Source: Porogramme epimiltina (taxonomy: Eukaryota > Basidiomycota > Agaricomycetes > Polyporales > Polyporaceae). From it: DNA of 64,000 nt. This document shows, piece by piece, positions 12,096-24,065 of this stretch; the first letter of the stretch is position 1; each line of letters starts with the position of its first letter. The notes below the pieces were generated by a model, which saw nothing but the letters and a program-made list of their open reading frames with translations, ran no database searches and was not told the DNA's origin. The stretch lies in assembly GCA_900155495.1 (NCBI GenBank), contig FTLJ01000382.1, positions 38,380 through 102,379 of the forward strand. The letters are read 5' to 3'. The position numbers and the translations under genes were made by a program.

Positions 12096-13283
12096 CTAAA
12101 CGACCCTGCGCTCGCACCGCGTCTCGTTGTGGACGCCCTCGCAGCTGAGGTCGCAGTACGGCATCGCGCACCTCTTGCACTTGTATTTGCCCCAGTAGCC
12201 GCACACGGAGCACAACAACCTCGGCGGCTCTGCGGGTGGAGGTGCCGCGGCCCGGAGGTACGTGGGCACGCCCGGCGGTAGGTGCTCGATGCCCTGCACC
12301 CCAGTGACCAAGCCGACGACACATCCACCGGGAGAAGCGAGGCGCGAGAGGGGGGGAGGCACGCGTGGTGGCAGAAAACGTCAGCCCGATCGAATGCACA
12401 CACAAAAGACAACGAACGCGCCGCACGGAGCGCGGCGACGAAGCAGCGAACGGACGGAGCGACGCACCGACTCCTCGAGCAGCAGCCCGAGGTTCTTCTT
12501 GTACAAGATCGCCGTGCGCACGTTCATCGACGCCTTGCGCGCGCCCGTCTTGCGCGTCGCTTGCCCCGGCCGCTCCCACGTGCGCTTGTCCGAGATCGTC
12601 GCCTGCCGCGCGCGGCCCTTGGCCGTGCGCGCGCCCCCGTGTGGGCCCGCGCCGTCGTCGTCCCCGTCGTCGTCCCCATCCGCCGCGCCTGTGGCGGGCC
12701 CTCCGCCGGTGGGCTCGGAGTAGTTCGAGCGCTGATCGGGGGGGAGGGGGCGTGATGCGCGCCCACCCGGGCGATGGTGAGGATGGGGATGAGGATGTTG
12801 GAGGAGGGGGAGGGGGCGAGTGCGGAAACGAGCAGCGAGGAGGCGATGGCGCACGCGCGCGCGTGCGGAGCGAGGCCAATTATCGGCGGCGGAATGTGGG
12901 ACGCGGGGCGCGGGAGCGCGGGGAACGGGGCACGAGGTACGGTGGATAGAGCATGGCGCGCGGCGAGGGCGTTTGCAAGCAGGGGGTGGCGAGAGAGCGA
13001 GAGGGAGTTCGCCGATCAGCTCGCGGGTGCAACGGCGCGCGCGCAGGGGGCAGTACGCACCTCCAGCTCGTCGAGATGGCGCCGCGTGCGCTTCGCGAGC
13101 ACGTCCGGGTCGAGGGCCGCGCTCGCGCTCTGCGCCTTGCGTGCCGCTGACGACCCGCGGCCGCAGCGGGTCCCGGGGAGAGGGATGAAATCGCGAGAGG
13201 GGGGAGACGTCAGCCCGGCGCCGGTGACTCAGCGGGCACCCGGATGGGGGGCGGGTGCACTCACGCTGTCGTCGGGGGGGCAT
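12096..13283 (-). CDS. VPS71: zf-HIT protein, SWR1 complex subunit Vps71/ZNHIT1
   Basis: This is the predicted small subunit of the SWR1 chromatin remodeller, which exchanges H2A for H2A.Z in the nucleus. Exons (minus) are 13265-13283 (19 nt), 13061-13146, 12468-12731 and 12096-12293, giving 188 residues. The C-terminal zinc-binding HIT domain shows the CSVCGYWGKYKCKRC pattern, then a YCDLSC pair, and ends in HNETRCERRVV, as in ZNHIT1. Upstream, RRHLDELERSNYSEP and RTAILYKKNLGLLLEE match the family's coiled N-terminal part, and both are rebuilt across introns. The middle contains an Asp/Gly-rich acidic stretch. The very short first exon is placed because its ATG precedes a GTGAGT donor and restores the phase. 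Confidence 0.85.
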
Positions 13284-14402
13284 CCTAGGGACCGCGCACG
13301 TCGCCTGCGTCGCCCAGCGGCAAGGAGGAGTGGTGCGTAAGTGTTAGAGATCCGGGTTCGGCGTCCCGCAGGGGCTGGAGGGTCGGACGCTAGAGAATCG
13401 AGGATCGGAGCGTTTGAGAGGTGCCGAGGCGGTGCGCGTCCCAATGTCGCTAAGTCCGCGACCAGTGGGAAATGGTAGCAGCGTCGAGCGTCGAGCAGCG
13501 GAGGACGGAGGCGCGGCGATGCGCTGCGAGTGCAGCAGATGGTGGTCCGCGTCCAAGGTGGGCTGCAGGACCCTGGGCGCGCGGCCCGGGGGGACACCGT
13601 CCCCGCACTCTGTCACGCCCACGGTGACACGGCCTGTGCCTCGACCCCCGGGGCCCTAGGCCTGTTCGGGCAGGATCACTACTGAACGCCCGGCATCTCA
13701 GGGAATTGACGGGGCGAATGGGGGCGACGCGGGCTTACCGCCACGTGTTGCCGCGTTCCGGCGCACGCCACCCTAGGACCCCGTGTGCAGGGTCCGTGTG
13801 TTACGGGAGGCTCGACGACGTGACCCGGGTGGCGATTAGCTTAAGCTCATCCGGTACCCCACCACGAGGCGCGCGCGCTGCGGTGTGGGTATCTGGCTCG
13901 AGCCAACGTCGAGGTGAAACTGCGGCGACGTGCGGGGGTGTGTGTATCAGCTAACGGACCGCTGTGCGTCGGGCTCGGAGGCAGTTGGCAACGATGGAAG
14001 TCGAGTCTCGAGTGGAGCACGCAATTTGGCTTCACCGGACCTGTGTCTGGTACTCGTGCTTGCCCTCTCTGCGTTTGAGTCACCTCTCGTGTGACATAGT
14101 ATAGAACGGGTAGACGGTGTTGTCTGGATCGGGGAGGCATCCCAGGTGTATAGCAACATCGAACTACGTCTCTCACGCCTCAATGACGAGAGTAGACCGA
14201 ACAGCATGCATTGAACAAGGAAGAAATAACGATAGTGGATATCCAGAGAGTGGCAAGCGCGAGAGTAAAAGAGCGTGCAGGCCCATCGGGCGCACAGACC
14301 CTGTCCTTCGTAATGTACATGTTTACCCGGGGGGGCATCGTCGGCCCCCGTGTCCTCCGTCCAAGCCATCCCTGCGGCACACGTCGAGCACGCACGGCAC
14401 GC
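13284..14402. other. intergenic, VPS71 promoter and 3' region of the aspartic protease
   Basis: No gene is supportable. ORFs of 80-140 codons occur on both strands but overlap each other and show no domain. Composition is GC-rich near 13.3-13.8 kb and more even after that. Confidence 0.4.
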
Positions 14403-15905
14403 TCACGCGAGGGTCGCGAAGCCGACCGCGTTGTTATCGAACGAGAATGCGGTGTACACGTTCTTCATGAACGCGTCGCCGAGCAGCCACACGCCGTCGC
14501 CCAGGCCGAGGTCCTGGCCCGCAAGCGAGGTAACGCAATTGCCGGACCCAGACTCGGTCTCGCCGAGGTTGAGGCTGTCGTGAAGCCACATCCGTTAGCA
14601 TCCGCCACTCTGTCAGGCTACAAGGATCACACTCACTTGTCGGAGGAGATATCCCAGTCCTGCCCGCCCCACGAGAACGCGATGGTGGGGAGCGAGTCGC
14701 AAGGGACGTAGTACAGGCCCTGGTCCGAGTCGTACACACCCGAGCCGTCAATCGCGGCATACAACTTCTTGACATCAGCCGGGGGGCCGTACGCGAGCGT
14801 TGTGCCCGAGTCGATGATCGTCTCGAAGCCGGAGACAACAGTGCTCCCGTCGGCGGATACGGACGCGCCAGTGAGCTGCCAGAAGCCAGTCGACGAGTCG
14901 ATGTCGTGGTACTCGAGAGAGCCCGTGTAAGAGTCAGTGTTCGTGCCGCCGAGGTAGAGCTCGGAGCCGGTAGAGGCGAGCTTGAAGCCGAAGACGCCCT
15001 CGCTGACGGCGCCCTGATCGATCGCGGTGTTGAAGAAGGGGTTCTGTGGGAGCAGAGAGGTTAGCATGAGCGGAGCTGGAGAAATAGTGAATATAATACC
15101 TGGCCGAGGTTGGAGATCGCAGGGTAGGCGAGTCCGAGAATGCCATCAATAGGGTCGTTCGCGAAGCTGCTCGAGAGAGTAGTCACGGCGGACATGTATT
15201 GGGAGGTGACGGAAACGCCTGCGACAGATACTAGGGAGGTACTCCGTCAGCGACATCCATGAGTGCCTCAGCATTGAAGGAAAGCCTACCAGAGTCGGTG
15301 TAGATAGGCCCAGAGACAGTCGAGCCATCCCCGTACTCGATGCTGAACGTGCCGCTCTGCTCGTCGCTGGTCGACGACGACGACGCGTCGTACTTGCTCT
15401 TCGAGCTGCACGTGCTGCTTGAGCAGCCCGAAGACGGGACCCAGAGGTCCGCCGACCCCGTGTCAAAGTCGATCAAGAATGTTTCTTCGGGCGTGCCGAT
15501 CGAGATGTTGCCCGCCCACTCCTCCTCGCTCTCGTCCGTGAGGGACTCGCTCTGGCGCTTCGTGAGGCGGTCGGGGAGCACCGCGAGGGGCTTGATCTCC
15601 GCGCCGGCCTTGAACGCGTGCGCGCCGACGTTCTTCTGGAGGTTGATCAGGTTCGCGCGGTGCTTGCTGCATTAGGAAAAAGGTTAGCGCTGCATCCGGG
15701 CGGGAGCCTACGTCAAGCAAACATACTTCTTGGTCTTGACCGTCTGGATGAGGGCCCGGTCGGGGTTGAACGTGCCGTCCGCGTTCGTGAGCGAGGCGCG
15801 CTTCTGGATGGGGATCGCGATGCCCTTCTTGGGGTGGAGCGGCGCGGGGGTCGCGGACGCCATGAGGGCGAGGGCGACGGTGATCAGGGTGGCCTTGCAG
15901 AACAT
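14403..15905 (-). CDS. secreted pepsin-like aspartic protease (polyporopepsin type)
   Basis: This is an extracellular acid endopeptidase of family A1. Exons (minus) are 15727-15905, 15290-15666, 15100-15230, 14637-15043 and 14403-14574, giving 421 residues. A signal peptide covers about residues 1-20, followed by a basic propeptide with a KR site near 96-97 just before the mature-like QSESLTDE region. The catalytic aspartates are in FDTGS (D128) and IDSGT (D307). A CSSSTC disulfide-type loop follows the first, and a second Cys pair is formed by the exon 4 and exon 5 cysteines. The C-terminus (NNAVGFATLA) is typical of basidiomycete A1 proteases. All four introns are GT-AG with matching phases. 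Confidence 0.92.
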
Positions 15906-18076
15906 GGTCGGCGTGCGGGCGCTGGCGAGCTGAGATCTCGGGAGGCTGTGGGGTGTTGGGGGAGGAGAAAGGAAGGGATGTCCTGCTGGGATCCAGGGAA
16001 CGGGCACCGGCCTATATATGCCATCGAGAAGGCACCGCATCCACCGGCGAGGCAGCCCAGTCCACATGTGTGCGCAAGCAAGCTGACGGGAGAAGCAGCC
16101 CTCGCCTGCGCGCGCGGTTGGCAACTGGGCCGTCTGTCCAAGTGCGCCGCACGGCCCTCGCGCGACGGAGGGCATGCAGCTGATGAAATTGAGGCGGGGG
16201 CAGCGTCGTGATCGACGCATATAGGTGGTCTCCATGTGGTGCTGCGCGCCCCCGCGTCGCCGTAGCACGGGAGAGTGGAGCGCGGACGCATTATCCTGTC
16301 GAGGACTCGTCGGCTGAGTCGAGCCCACGAGGGTGCGTTCCCGGACGGCGCGGGCGGCGGCGGCGAAAGTGCGTCTGGGGCGCATCAGTGGCTGCTGTAG
16401 GGTATGGCTGGAAGGCCGCTCCAGTAAGACTGCATCATTTGTACAATGAACACTCCGGTTTTCTGCTTCCATATCGGACTTGGGGACGGCTTTACCGGAC
16501 GTGCTTGCGAGTTTAATTATAGGCCGTTGCATCACGCGGAGATGGCGCATAGGACCAGTGATCGACCCCGGCCTGCAGCGCCGCCGGCGGTTTTAGCAGC
16601 ACCTCATAGATCCACTAGAACCTCATAGCCGTCAGCGTAAACCTCTACCGCACATCGCCACGACGGAGAGGTTGCTCACCAGCATTGCTTCGACTCTTGC
16701 TGCGTGGAGGCGGGGGCTGCGCAGGTCCTGCGGGGAAGCCCGGGCGTCGGGGGACGTTGCGGATGCAGGTAGAGAGGGGCATGGTGGACACGGAGAACGA
16801 CGGCGCCAAATCTCGCGCGCGGGCGCTCCGCGCCGCCCCGTCGCCCACTTCCGGCGTGGAGCACGCTACGAACGTTCTCCTGACCGCACTAAATGCCGCG
16901 GCGCTGTGGGCATAGGCCACTTATTGCAGAGCATAACCCGAGAACGCAGATGGTCTCTATGTTGGCAGTTGGCCGAACGTCAAAAATTCGGCGATGCAAC
17001 CTTGTATGGTTCGAAGGGAACGGCCTGTGCTTGTTCTGGCCTTTGTAGAAACTTAAAAGGCGTTGCCACCGCGAGCAGTAGAGTGGGAGCTCCCCTTCCC
17101 GGCCATGCTGTGGCAGCACATGGGCCCTCTCAGCCCCCCTCCCCCATTCGTAGCAGCGGTACGCAGCCCTCATCCAGAACTCGGCATTCCACATGCACCT
17201 TGTTGGGCGTCGGCGGTTACTTGCCTCGTGCAAATCTGCAGCCACATGTCCTGGCCGATTAGGGTGGCGCACGCTATCGACCTTGACGTGGACGCACTGA
17301 CGGGGTTTCTAGGGAGGTCTCAACTCGCACCCCACACGCTCACCGGGACCGACGCGCCTCGTGCGAGTGGCTCTGCTGCCAACGGTATCCACTCTCCTTC
17401 GTGCGCCGCTCGTCGTAGAAGGCCTAGAAAGCGTAGAAGACGTAGAAGGCGTACGATACCTGCCGCAGCACCAGACGTCGAGCTTCGGTTAGCAGTACCT
17501 CCACCAGTTCCAGCGTGGTTACGTCATTCACGGTGGCAGCCTGATGCTCCACCTCCGCACGTTCTCTGGGCGCACCGTGGCCACCTCCACCTTCCCCCGC
17601 GCGGCCGACGTTCGCCTCGGGTGCGCTTTCATGCGCCGGGGAGCCGCCGGCTCGCGCGCAGCCTGTTGGTGGAGCGAACCTGGGAATACGAGCCGGTCAG
17701 CGGACGAAGCACAAAACAGAAAGCTCTACTAACTTACGGGGTCGGTATCGGGAATGACGCTCGCAAACATCGACGTCTCGTGACTTGAAAGTTGCAGGAG
17801 AACGCAGCACGAAGAAGGAGTCCAAGAAATATCCTTCGTTGCATTCATCATAAAGGGGCTACGAGTAACATACCATTAAAGCACAAACAGAGGTAGTAGC
17901 GTCGACAGCATCCGTAAACACCGTATAACACAGCCGTCGCGAGCGTGCCCCGGCGGGATACACACAGCGACGAGCACGGTTCTCTCCCCGAGCCCGGAAA
18001 TGTGAGAGAACGTGACAACCACACGTGACTTTCGTCAAGGTCGTAAACCGCCCCTTGGTGGGGGTCGGTAGGGGGC
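15906..18076. other. intergenic, protease promoter and 3' flank of the transporter
   Basis: A TATATA element near 16013-16018 lies about 110 bases upstream of the protease ATG. The rest, about 2 kb, has only overlapping short ORFs and one small tandem repeat (17414-17449). No gene is supportable. Confidence 0.45.
17414..17449 (+). repeat. short tandem repeat, about four 9-nt units of GTAGAAGGC type
   Basis: Four imperfect copies of a GTAGAAGGC-like unit follow each other directly (units differ at one or two bases). It is a minor local repeat without obvious function. Confidence 0.6.
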
Positions 18077-20521
18077 TCATGCGGAGACGGGCACCTTCTT
18101 CTCGTCGCTCTCAGTCGACATGGTGTCGGTCTCGCCGACGAGGCCCATCTGCGAGGTGTCGTACCCGTTCGCCTCGAGGTACTCGCGGAACTGTAGCAGG
18201 ACGGTGAGCTCAAGCGCGGGGGCCTGTAGCGACGGTCACTTGCCTTGATGTCTTCTTCGGCCATGCCGTCGTGCGACAGGGGGCGGATGAAGAAGAACGT
18301 GATGATGGCGCTGAAGACGGCGAGACCTGCATAGCCGCACCACAGTTATGTCTCTATTCCGGTTCACGGGCGGAGCTGTGCTTACCACTGCCGATCCAGA
18401 ACGGACCGGTGTTGCCAATGTTGGGGTCATCGGGGTGCATACGCCCGAAGTCTGTGGTGAGATGAGATGAGAAAATTGGTATTGTATTAAAGAGAATGGG
18501 AGGGTATCTCACCATCGACAATGGCCTGCCAAGCTGTTTTATACGTCCATCAGCATCTCACGACTACAGCTAATTCAACATTGTTGTACGTACCCCAAGT
18601 ACCAGCAAAGGCACCAATCTTGCCGATGGCGGCAGCAATGCCGTAGAACTGCCCACGAACAGCCGTAGGGCCGCTCTTCGCCGCGAGCATGCCCAGGCAG
18701 TTGCCAGGGCCGAGCTCACCGAAGCTCAGGAAAATACCGTAGACGACCTACATTCAATTAGTTTCGTGTTAGAAAAGACAACGGCAAGGACGTACGGCGA
18801 ACGCAGCGATGTGGTTGGTCAGCTGCGTGTAAAGACCGCTCATGATGAAGCCAATCACAGCCTGGGCAAGGAGACCCGTAATCTAGTGTGGTTGTATTGG
18901 TTAGTAGTGTGATAACACTTTTCACGGTCCTGCGCACCATCGTGTACTTGGGCCCGAGGAAGTCGACGACAAAGGCGCCGCCAACGGTTCCAGGGATGTA
19001 GAACAAGCTAAAAATTATCAGCAGCATATTCTTACTAGGTTGATCAAAGCGGAGTATCGAACACTTACTTGATGACGACCGACCAACCAAAGACGACAGA
19101 GAGCGAGTCATTGCCACCCGTAATACTACAAGATCGTTAGACAATGCCGTCACATCGAGATGTTTATCGCTAGATACTCACGTATCGGTTACGGTCGAAG
19201 TGTACAGACCGAACTATGATTGGTGCATCATGGTTAGTCCAAAGACGAGCTCGGATAGCTGCCGGCTACATACGGGGTACCTATTGAAGAGATAGGGCGA
19301 TCAATCTGGTGCCTCCAAATCGCAAAACCTAGGAACTTACGTGATGAAGTCGTAGATGAACCAGGTGATAGAGATTGCCGCAAGGCTAACCCAGTAGCGC
19401 TTGATAATGAGGAGATAAGGCACTTTGGCGTTCGCCATCGAGTCCTTCTTGTACCGCGTAGGCTCCTCCATGCGGAGACGCCACAGCAGCACGGCGAGCG
19501 CCGGGATGACACCCAGACCGAGCGAGAGACGCCATACGGCCCGGAGGTGGTGTTCGCCAAAGATCCAGAAAAGCACGAGCGGGACGAACGACGAGACGAC
19601 GAAGCCGAAATCAATCATAGAGTCTATACGCGGGGCGCGTTAGGTCACACGACTGACAGCGTGTCATTGTGTGAAACGGGTACGTACTCGTCGCAAGAGC
19701 GAACCACCGGTGCTGCGCGTTCTTGGAGATACCAGGCTCCTCCGACTGCTCGGAGGCCGCGACCGACCCACACGGGTACTCCGCACCGACGCCGATACCG
19801 AGGAGGAACCTGTGCAGACGTATGACGAGAGTGCGCGAGGAGGAAACGGGGCCAGGACTCACCGGCACGCGGAGAGCATGGCGAGAAGGCCACCGACGCT
19901 ATGGTGGGCGCCGCTGGAGGCAGCTGACAGGGCGGAGAAAAAGGCGACGATACCGGTGGCGAGCATCTGGGTATGACGTCGTACGCGTCTAGTCCACATA
20001 ACGCGGGCGTTCAACAAGTGTTTGGACTCACCATTCCAAACTTCCTGCCCAGCCTATCTGAGAGATAACCGAAGACGAGCATGCCCACGACGGTGCCCGC
20101 AAACGTGACACTGGAAAGCGTGGTGCTGTAGGACTTCGTGATTTGGGTGCCATACACGCGCTTGAGCACTGGAGAAAGAAGAGGTCGGGGATGCGAGCAT
20201 TAGCCAAGGAAATTGAAGTCACTTACGGGTGTTGACTGTGGAGACCGCAGCAGGTATCTGCTAAGCAAAGTGGCCGGTACATGCGGGACATGACATAACG
20301 CACCCAAACCAATGACACCATTGGCGTAACCTGGAGCGGGCTGTCAGACGGGCGTTCTCGCGGAGGGAGGCCGTCGCGACTCACCGTCAGAGAACAGAGC
20401 CGTCCCACATCTATTTGTATGCAGCGATTGAGGATAAATGCGGGGGGGAGAGAAGCTGGTGAACTCACGCGAAGATGAGGGAGACCTGGGAGAGGCGGGG
20501 TTTCCTGACTACCTCGGACAT
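18077..20521 (-). CDS. MFS glycerophosphoinositol/phosphate-type permease (GIT1-like)
   Basis: This is a plasma-membrane major facilitator transporter of the organophosphate/phosphate:H+ group. It spans 18 exons (minus): 20469-20521, 20385-20410, 20304-20330, 20227-20235, 20032-20168, 19863-19966, 19688-19809, 19341-19623, 19274-19280, 19182-19213, 19069-19125, 18938-19007, 18796-18882, 18594-18747, 18513-18533, 18386-18451, 18244-18326 and 18077-18190. Together they give 1452 nt and 483 residues in a single frame. Family landmarks are [14 protein letters not shown], the MFS signature [49 protein letters not shown] and [12 protein letters not shown]. The exon of 9 nt (20227-20235) and the exon of 7 nt (19274-19280) are required to read GLVNTLL and ITYPFGL. 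The last intron has a GC donor (GCAAGT). About twelve hydrophobic segments fit the MFS fold. The exact substrate is inferred from family resemblance only. A TATATAA lies at 20607-20613 upstream. Confidence 0.88.
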
Positions 20522-21662
20522 CGTCGAGACTTCGCGCGCAAGAGCGGGGTGCGGGGGAAGGACGAGGGGGGCGAGAGGCGAGGGAGCATGGAAGGCGGGT
20601 CTGGGGTATATAACCCTGCGCAGGGCTCCTTTGCCAGTGGCCACACGGGTGTTCTGACGTCCAACATTTTGATCTTGATGGCCTTCTCTCTGCCGTTCCT
20701 GGGAGAAGTTCCCTTATCGAGCCGGCCTGCGCACGTTCGTCTCCCTCCCGCTCCACCCGCTCGCCGTCCCGCCCTCGAATTCACCGGAAATAACAGAGGC
20801 TCGGCTCCCACCGTCCTCCGGCGAGTTCGCGGACCCTGCACGCACAGACTCGGTCGCCTCTCCTCCGCCTCTGCACACGCCTCTTCTCCAAGCCCTCCAT
20901 ATCGCGCTATCTACCCGTCCCGGCAGCTTCCAATCATCCAAAACAAGCCTGAGCTCGCACCACGTGCATCTCCCACATCAAAACTCCCACCTCCAGATCG
21001 TCCGCGGCCCGACTCCCTCGACGTTCGGTCGTCGCAACTCGTCGCCGCCCCTGCGCCGCGCCGCCATCAGCGCTGCAGGGATATCAATATGCTTTCCCGA
21101 CCAACGTTCGTATGTTACCATTTCACATCTACCCAGCGGCGACCGGCCAGAACGCTCAAAATTTGAGGCGTAACGCTATCGCATGGATTCACATCTTCAG
21201 AGTAGATGCACGGTCGCAGAAAACGCGCTAGCGTCGTCAAATTAATTTACGGACCTATGTTTTCCACCACCAGCCCCTAGACAAAAATAGTCGTGTCTGT
21301 CCGGGAGGAAAACCTTCGACTCTGAGACCTGAACTGAGGCCTTGGCAGTGGACGCAAGTGGCGAGGGGCATCCGCAGTGACAGAACTCTCTAGTCACGTT
21401 CCTCCGGGCTGCCAAATCCGGACCGAGGAGATTATAGTTATAGCTTCTTTGGGAGATCGAGCGGGCGGGACTGCGGCGGAATCCTGTCCATCTTGCACCG
21501 AATCCGCATGAGACCGCCACACTCTTGTCTTCTGCATACACGAGGGGCTGAACCTTGGGAGACGCGGACGGAAGGACGGATGCGGAAGAAAGAGGAAGCG
21601 CATCGATACTTGATACATTAGACAGAAGTCCAGAGACAAAATCATCATCGCGAGGAACGCGG
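20522..21662. other. intergenic, transporter promoter and 3' flank of SEM1
   Basis: Besides the TATATAA at 20607-20613 serving the minus-strand transporter, I see no gene. The long plus-strand ORF crossing 20438-21166 is proline/arginine-rich with no domain and overlaps a promoter, so it is treated as spurious. Confidence 0.45.
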
Positions 21663-22151
21663 TCAGTGCTGCATCGGCTCTGCGCCACCGCCATTCCCTG
21701 TTTTCTTCGCGAGCTCGTTTCTGCAACGCACCGCGCGCACATAGACATGTCAATCACACACTCAGGGAAGGAGGAACCGCGCGGACGCACCTCAGCTGCA
21801 CGCTGAAATCGTCCTCGATGTCGTCGTCGTCCCAGTTGTCCTCCCACAGCTTGTCTCCGCCCGACTTCGCGGCGCCGGGCGCCGTGCCGCCCAGGTGCGC
21901 CAAGTCCGTTTGTGAGTCGTCCCAGTCTACACCAGCCAGCAACGATTCAGCCTTCTCCTCCCTTCCACCGGCGTACCCGTACGCGCACGCGAGGGACCAA
22001 GGGAGCCCAAGAACGTACCAGCTACTGCGAACTCCTCAAACTCATCGTCCTCCTCCAAGACGCCGAGGTGCGGGACGTCGTCGTCCTTGGTGTGTTCTGC
22101 AGAAGAGGAGCTCTGGACAGGCTGAGATGTCGATGATGCGGAGGCGGACAT
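21663..22151 (-). CDS. SEM1: 26S proteasome lid subunit Sem1/Dss1
   Basis: This is a small, highly acidic, mostly disordered protein of the proteasome lid that also serves in TREX-2 and BRCA2-type complexes in other eukaryotes. Exons (minus) are 22019-22151, 21791-21926 and 21663-21720, giving 108 residues. Two conserved acidic-aromatic motifs are present: LGVLEEDDEFEEF, and then LWEDNWDDDDIEDDFSVQLR after a Gly/Ala-rich insert. The C-terminal helix begins RNELAKKTG. It is slightly longer than yeast Sem1 because of a Ser-rich N-terminus and the insert between the two motifs. All three exons join in phase with GTACGT and GTGCGT donors. Confidence 0.93.
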
Positions 22152-22285
22152 GGTGGTCTGGACGAAAGCTGGAGCTCAGGTACGGACATCCTGGACGCGT
22201 GAGCGCCGTCTGGGACGCGTCATTGAGCGCGGGGTCGTGGGAAAAAGACGCGTTCCAATATATGTCGTCACTGTACACGACCACC

Positions 22286-23210
22286 TTACAATCGTATGTC
22301 GAGGTATCGACGACAATGTGAGTCTGCGTGTCTCTGTCGAAGCTGACCACATTGGATACTACGAACACAGGTAGATACAACCCAGGGGGGCAGAGAGACG
22401 AAGTCATTGCGCTGCATGCAAGAGGACGCGGAACCAATTCGCCCCTGCGGATTTTTGCCAGATCTGAGGTCAGCGGTAGACAACCTCTTCATCGCCTCGA
22501 GTAACTTGACATCATCTGCCGACCACGCAATCGTCTCGCCTACACGGCTAACGAACGACAGCTCGTCCTGCTCGCACACCGCGCCCTCCCCCGGGACCGC
22601 CTCGTCCTCAGAGTACTCGCGAATGGCCTGCACGGTGCACATCGATTGCGCCGCGGGCGACCCGTACCCGTGCGAGTTCTGCACGACCATCACCGCACGC
22701 GATCGCGCTGAAGGCGTCGTTGAGGTTGGTCCAGGAAGGCGAGGGAGACGAGTAGGACTCACCCTCTCGTCCGCAAGGGCGGTCACGTTGCAGTCCTCGA
22801 GTGCGCGGATTGTGTTTAAGATCGGCGGAAATTCTGCCATCGGTGAGTAAGATGCGTCGAAGAGCTGCTGAAGGAGCACTTCGCGGGTGACTAAGAGTGG
22901 GGAATTGACTAGAGGGACAGACTCGCCGCGGCTCCACCGCTTATATGGCCCGAAAGTAACGGTTGCGGACAACATAGGCAGGTAGCAGTTTATGAAGACA
23001 AAGTTCGCTACTTTTTCCGTATCGAAGAGGTTAGAGTTCGAGAGGGCGGCACGGTAGCCGTAGGAGTCGATTACACGGTCAATGGCGACATGTCCGATCT
23101 TATCTCGGCCCATAACGATGAGGTATTGACTTAGGACAGACCCACGCTCTAAAGCATACCCAATTATATCACGGGTGAGTCCTACCGGAACACTGGTTGT
23201 GACGTTCATC
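22286..23210 (-). CDS. unrecognised ORF, possible gene of unknown function
   Basis: An open frame of about 300 codons runs on the minus strand from an ATG at about 23210 (MNVTTSVPVGL) to 22286. It includes segments with protein-like composition (DKIGHVAIDRVIDSYGY, DDVKLLEAMKRLSTADL). A GTGAGT at the end of the LADER segment could start an 84-nt in-frame intron ending before NSHGYGSP. Directly upstream, another frame reads KLQPVEGGMDVLEIFKTF before a stop, so the true model may have more exons. I do not recognise a family. The local GC content is lower than in neighbouring genes. It could be a lineage-specific gene or a decayed one. Confidence 0.35.
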
Positions 23211-23607
23211 GCACCTAACAGAGCACCTCCTTCCGCACGAATGTCTTGAAGATCTCCAGTACGTCCATGCCACCCTCTACCGGCTGCAGCTTCACAACGT
23301 GTTGTACGACTGACGACGAACGGGGGCACAAAATGCAAGAACATAGATTGAGTACACGAGTCCACCGACCCGCCCATTAAGAAACAGAATCCCACACGAC
23401 GCGTGCACGTTTGTGCTTAGAGGTCTGTGAACACTCTTCTTGCTATGCTTCGTGAGGTTTCGCTGAGCCATGGCAGCGATTCGGGTCCTTGTATTTGAAA
23501 CGCAGATATTTCGCTCATCCGTATCTTCCATCAGCTATGTACAGAGAGTACCACTGTCCCTAACGAGGTCACCGACAGTCTAGCCGCAAACAGTGTCCGT
23601 GCCCCAT

Positions 23608-24065
23608 CTAATTGTCTTCGGACCCATCGAGGAGGCCTGCGTCATCAAAGGCGCGGTCGAGGTTGCGCTCCTGTTTGTACGCGTCGACATTTCTGCCGCG
23701 CGTATAACCCGACACATCCCGTTCATCGGCAGTGGAGCTCGACAGGAGGTCATCTACCTCGCCTGGAACATATTAGACAAGAATGTCAGTACAAGGACGC
23801 CATATCCCCGCCCGAGGAGATGATACGTACGGCGAGGGATTTGTCCAACCTGCTCCGACCGCTCCGTTTCGCGATCCTCTTGCTCAAACTCGCGGGCGGT
23901 CTGCTGGCTGTTTGCGCCACGCACCCCGATGGGCTGCATCTCCGGGTCGGCGTTCTCGTCGAACGCTGCGTTGTCCATGCGCGCATCGGCCTGGGGGTTG
24001 TACGCCATGCTGTCGACGTCGCCGCCGCCAGAAGGGAGGTTGTAGGGACCACGCGAGGTGCTCAT
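23608..24065 (-). CDS. small acidic hydrophilic protein of unknown function
   Basis: Exons (minus) are 23831-24065 and 23608-23762, giving 129 residues. The intron has a GTACGT donor, a CCAG acceptor and matching phase. The protein is hydrophilic and acidic with no signal peptide, membrane segment or cysteine pattern. It has an N-terminal Gly/Asn/Asp-rich part and a charged QEDRETERSE stretch, and ends in DRAFDDAGLLDGSEDN. The clean splice and the continued reading through exon 2 support a real gene. I do not recognise the family. Confidence 0.55.
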
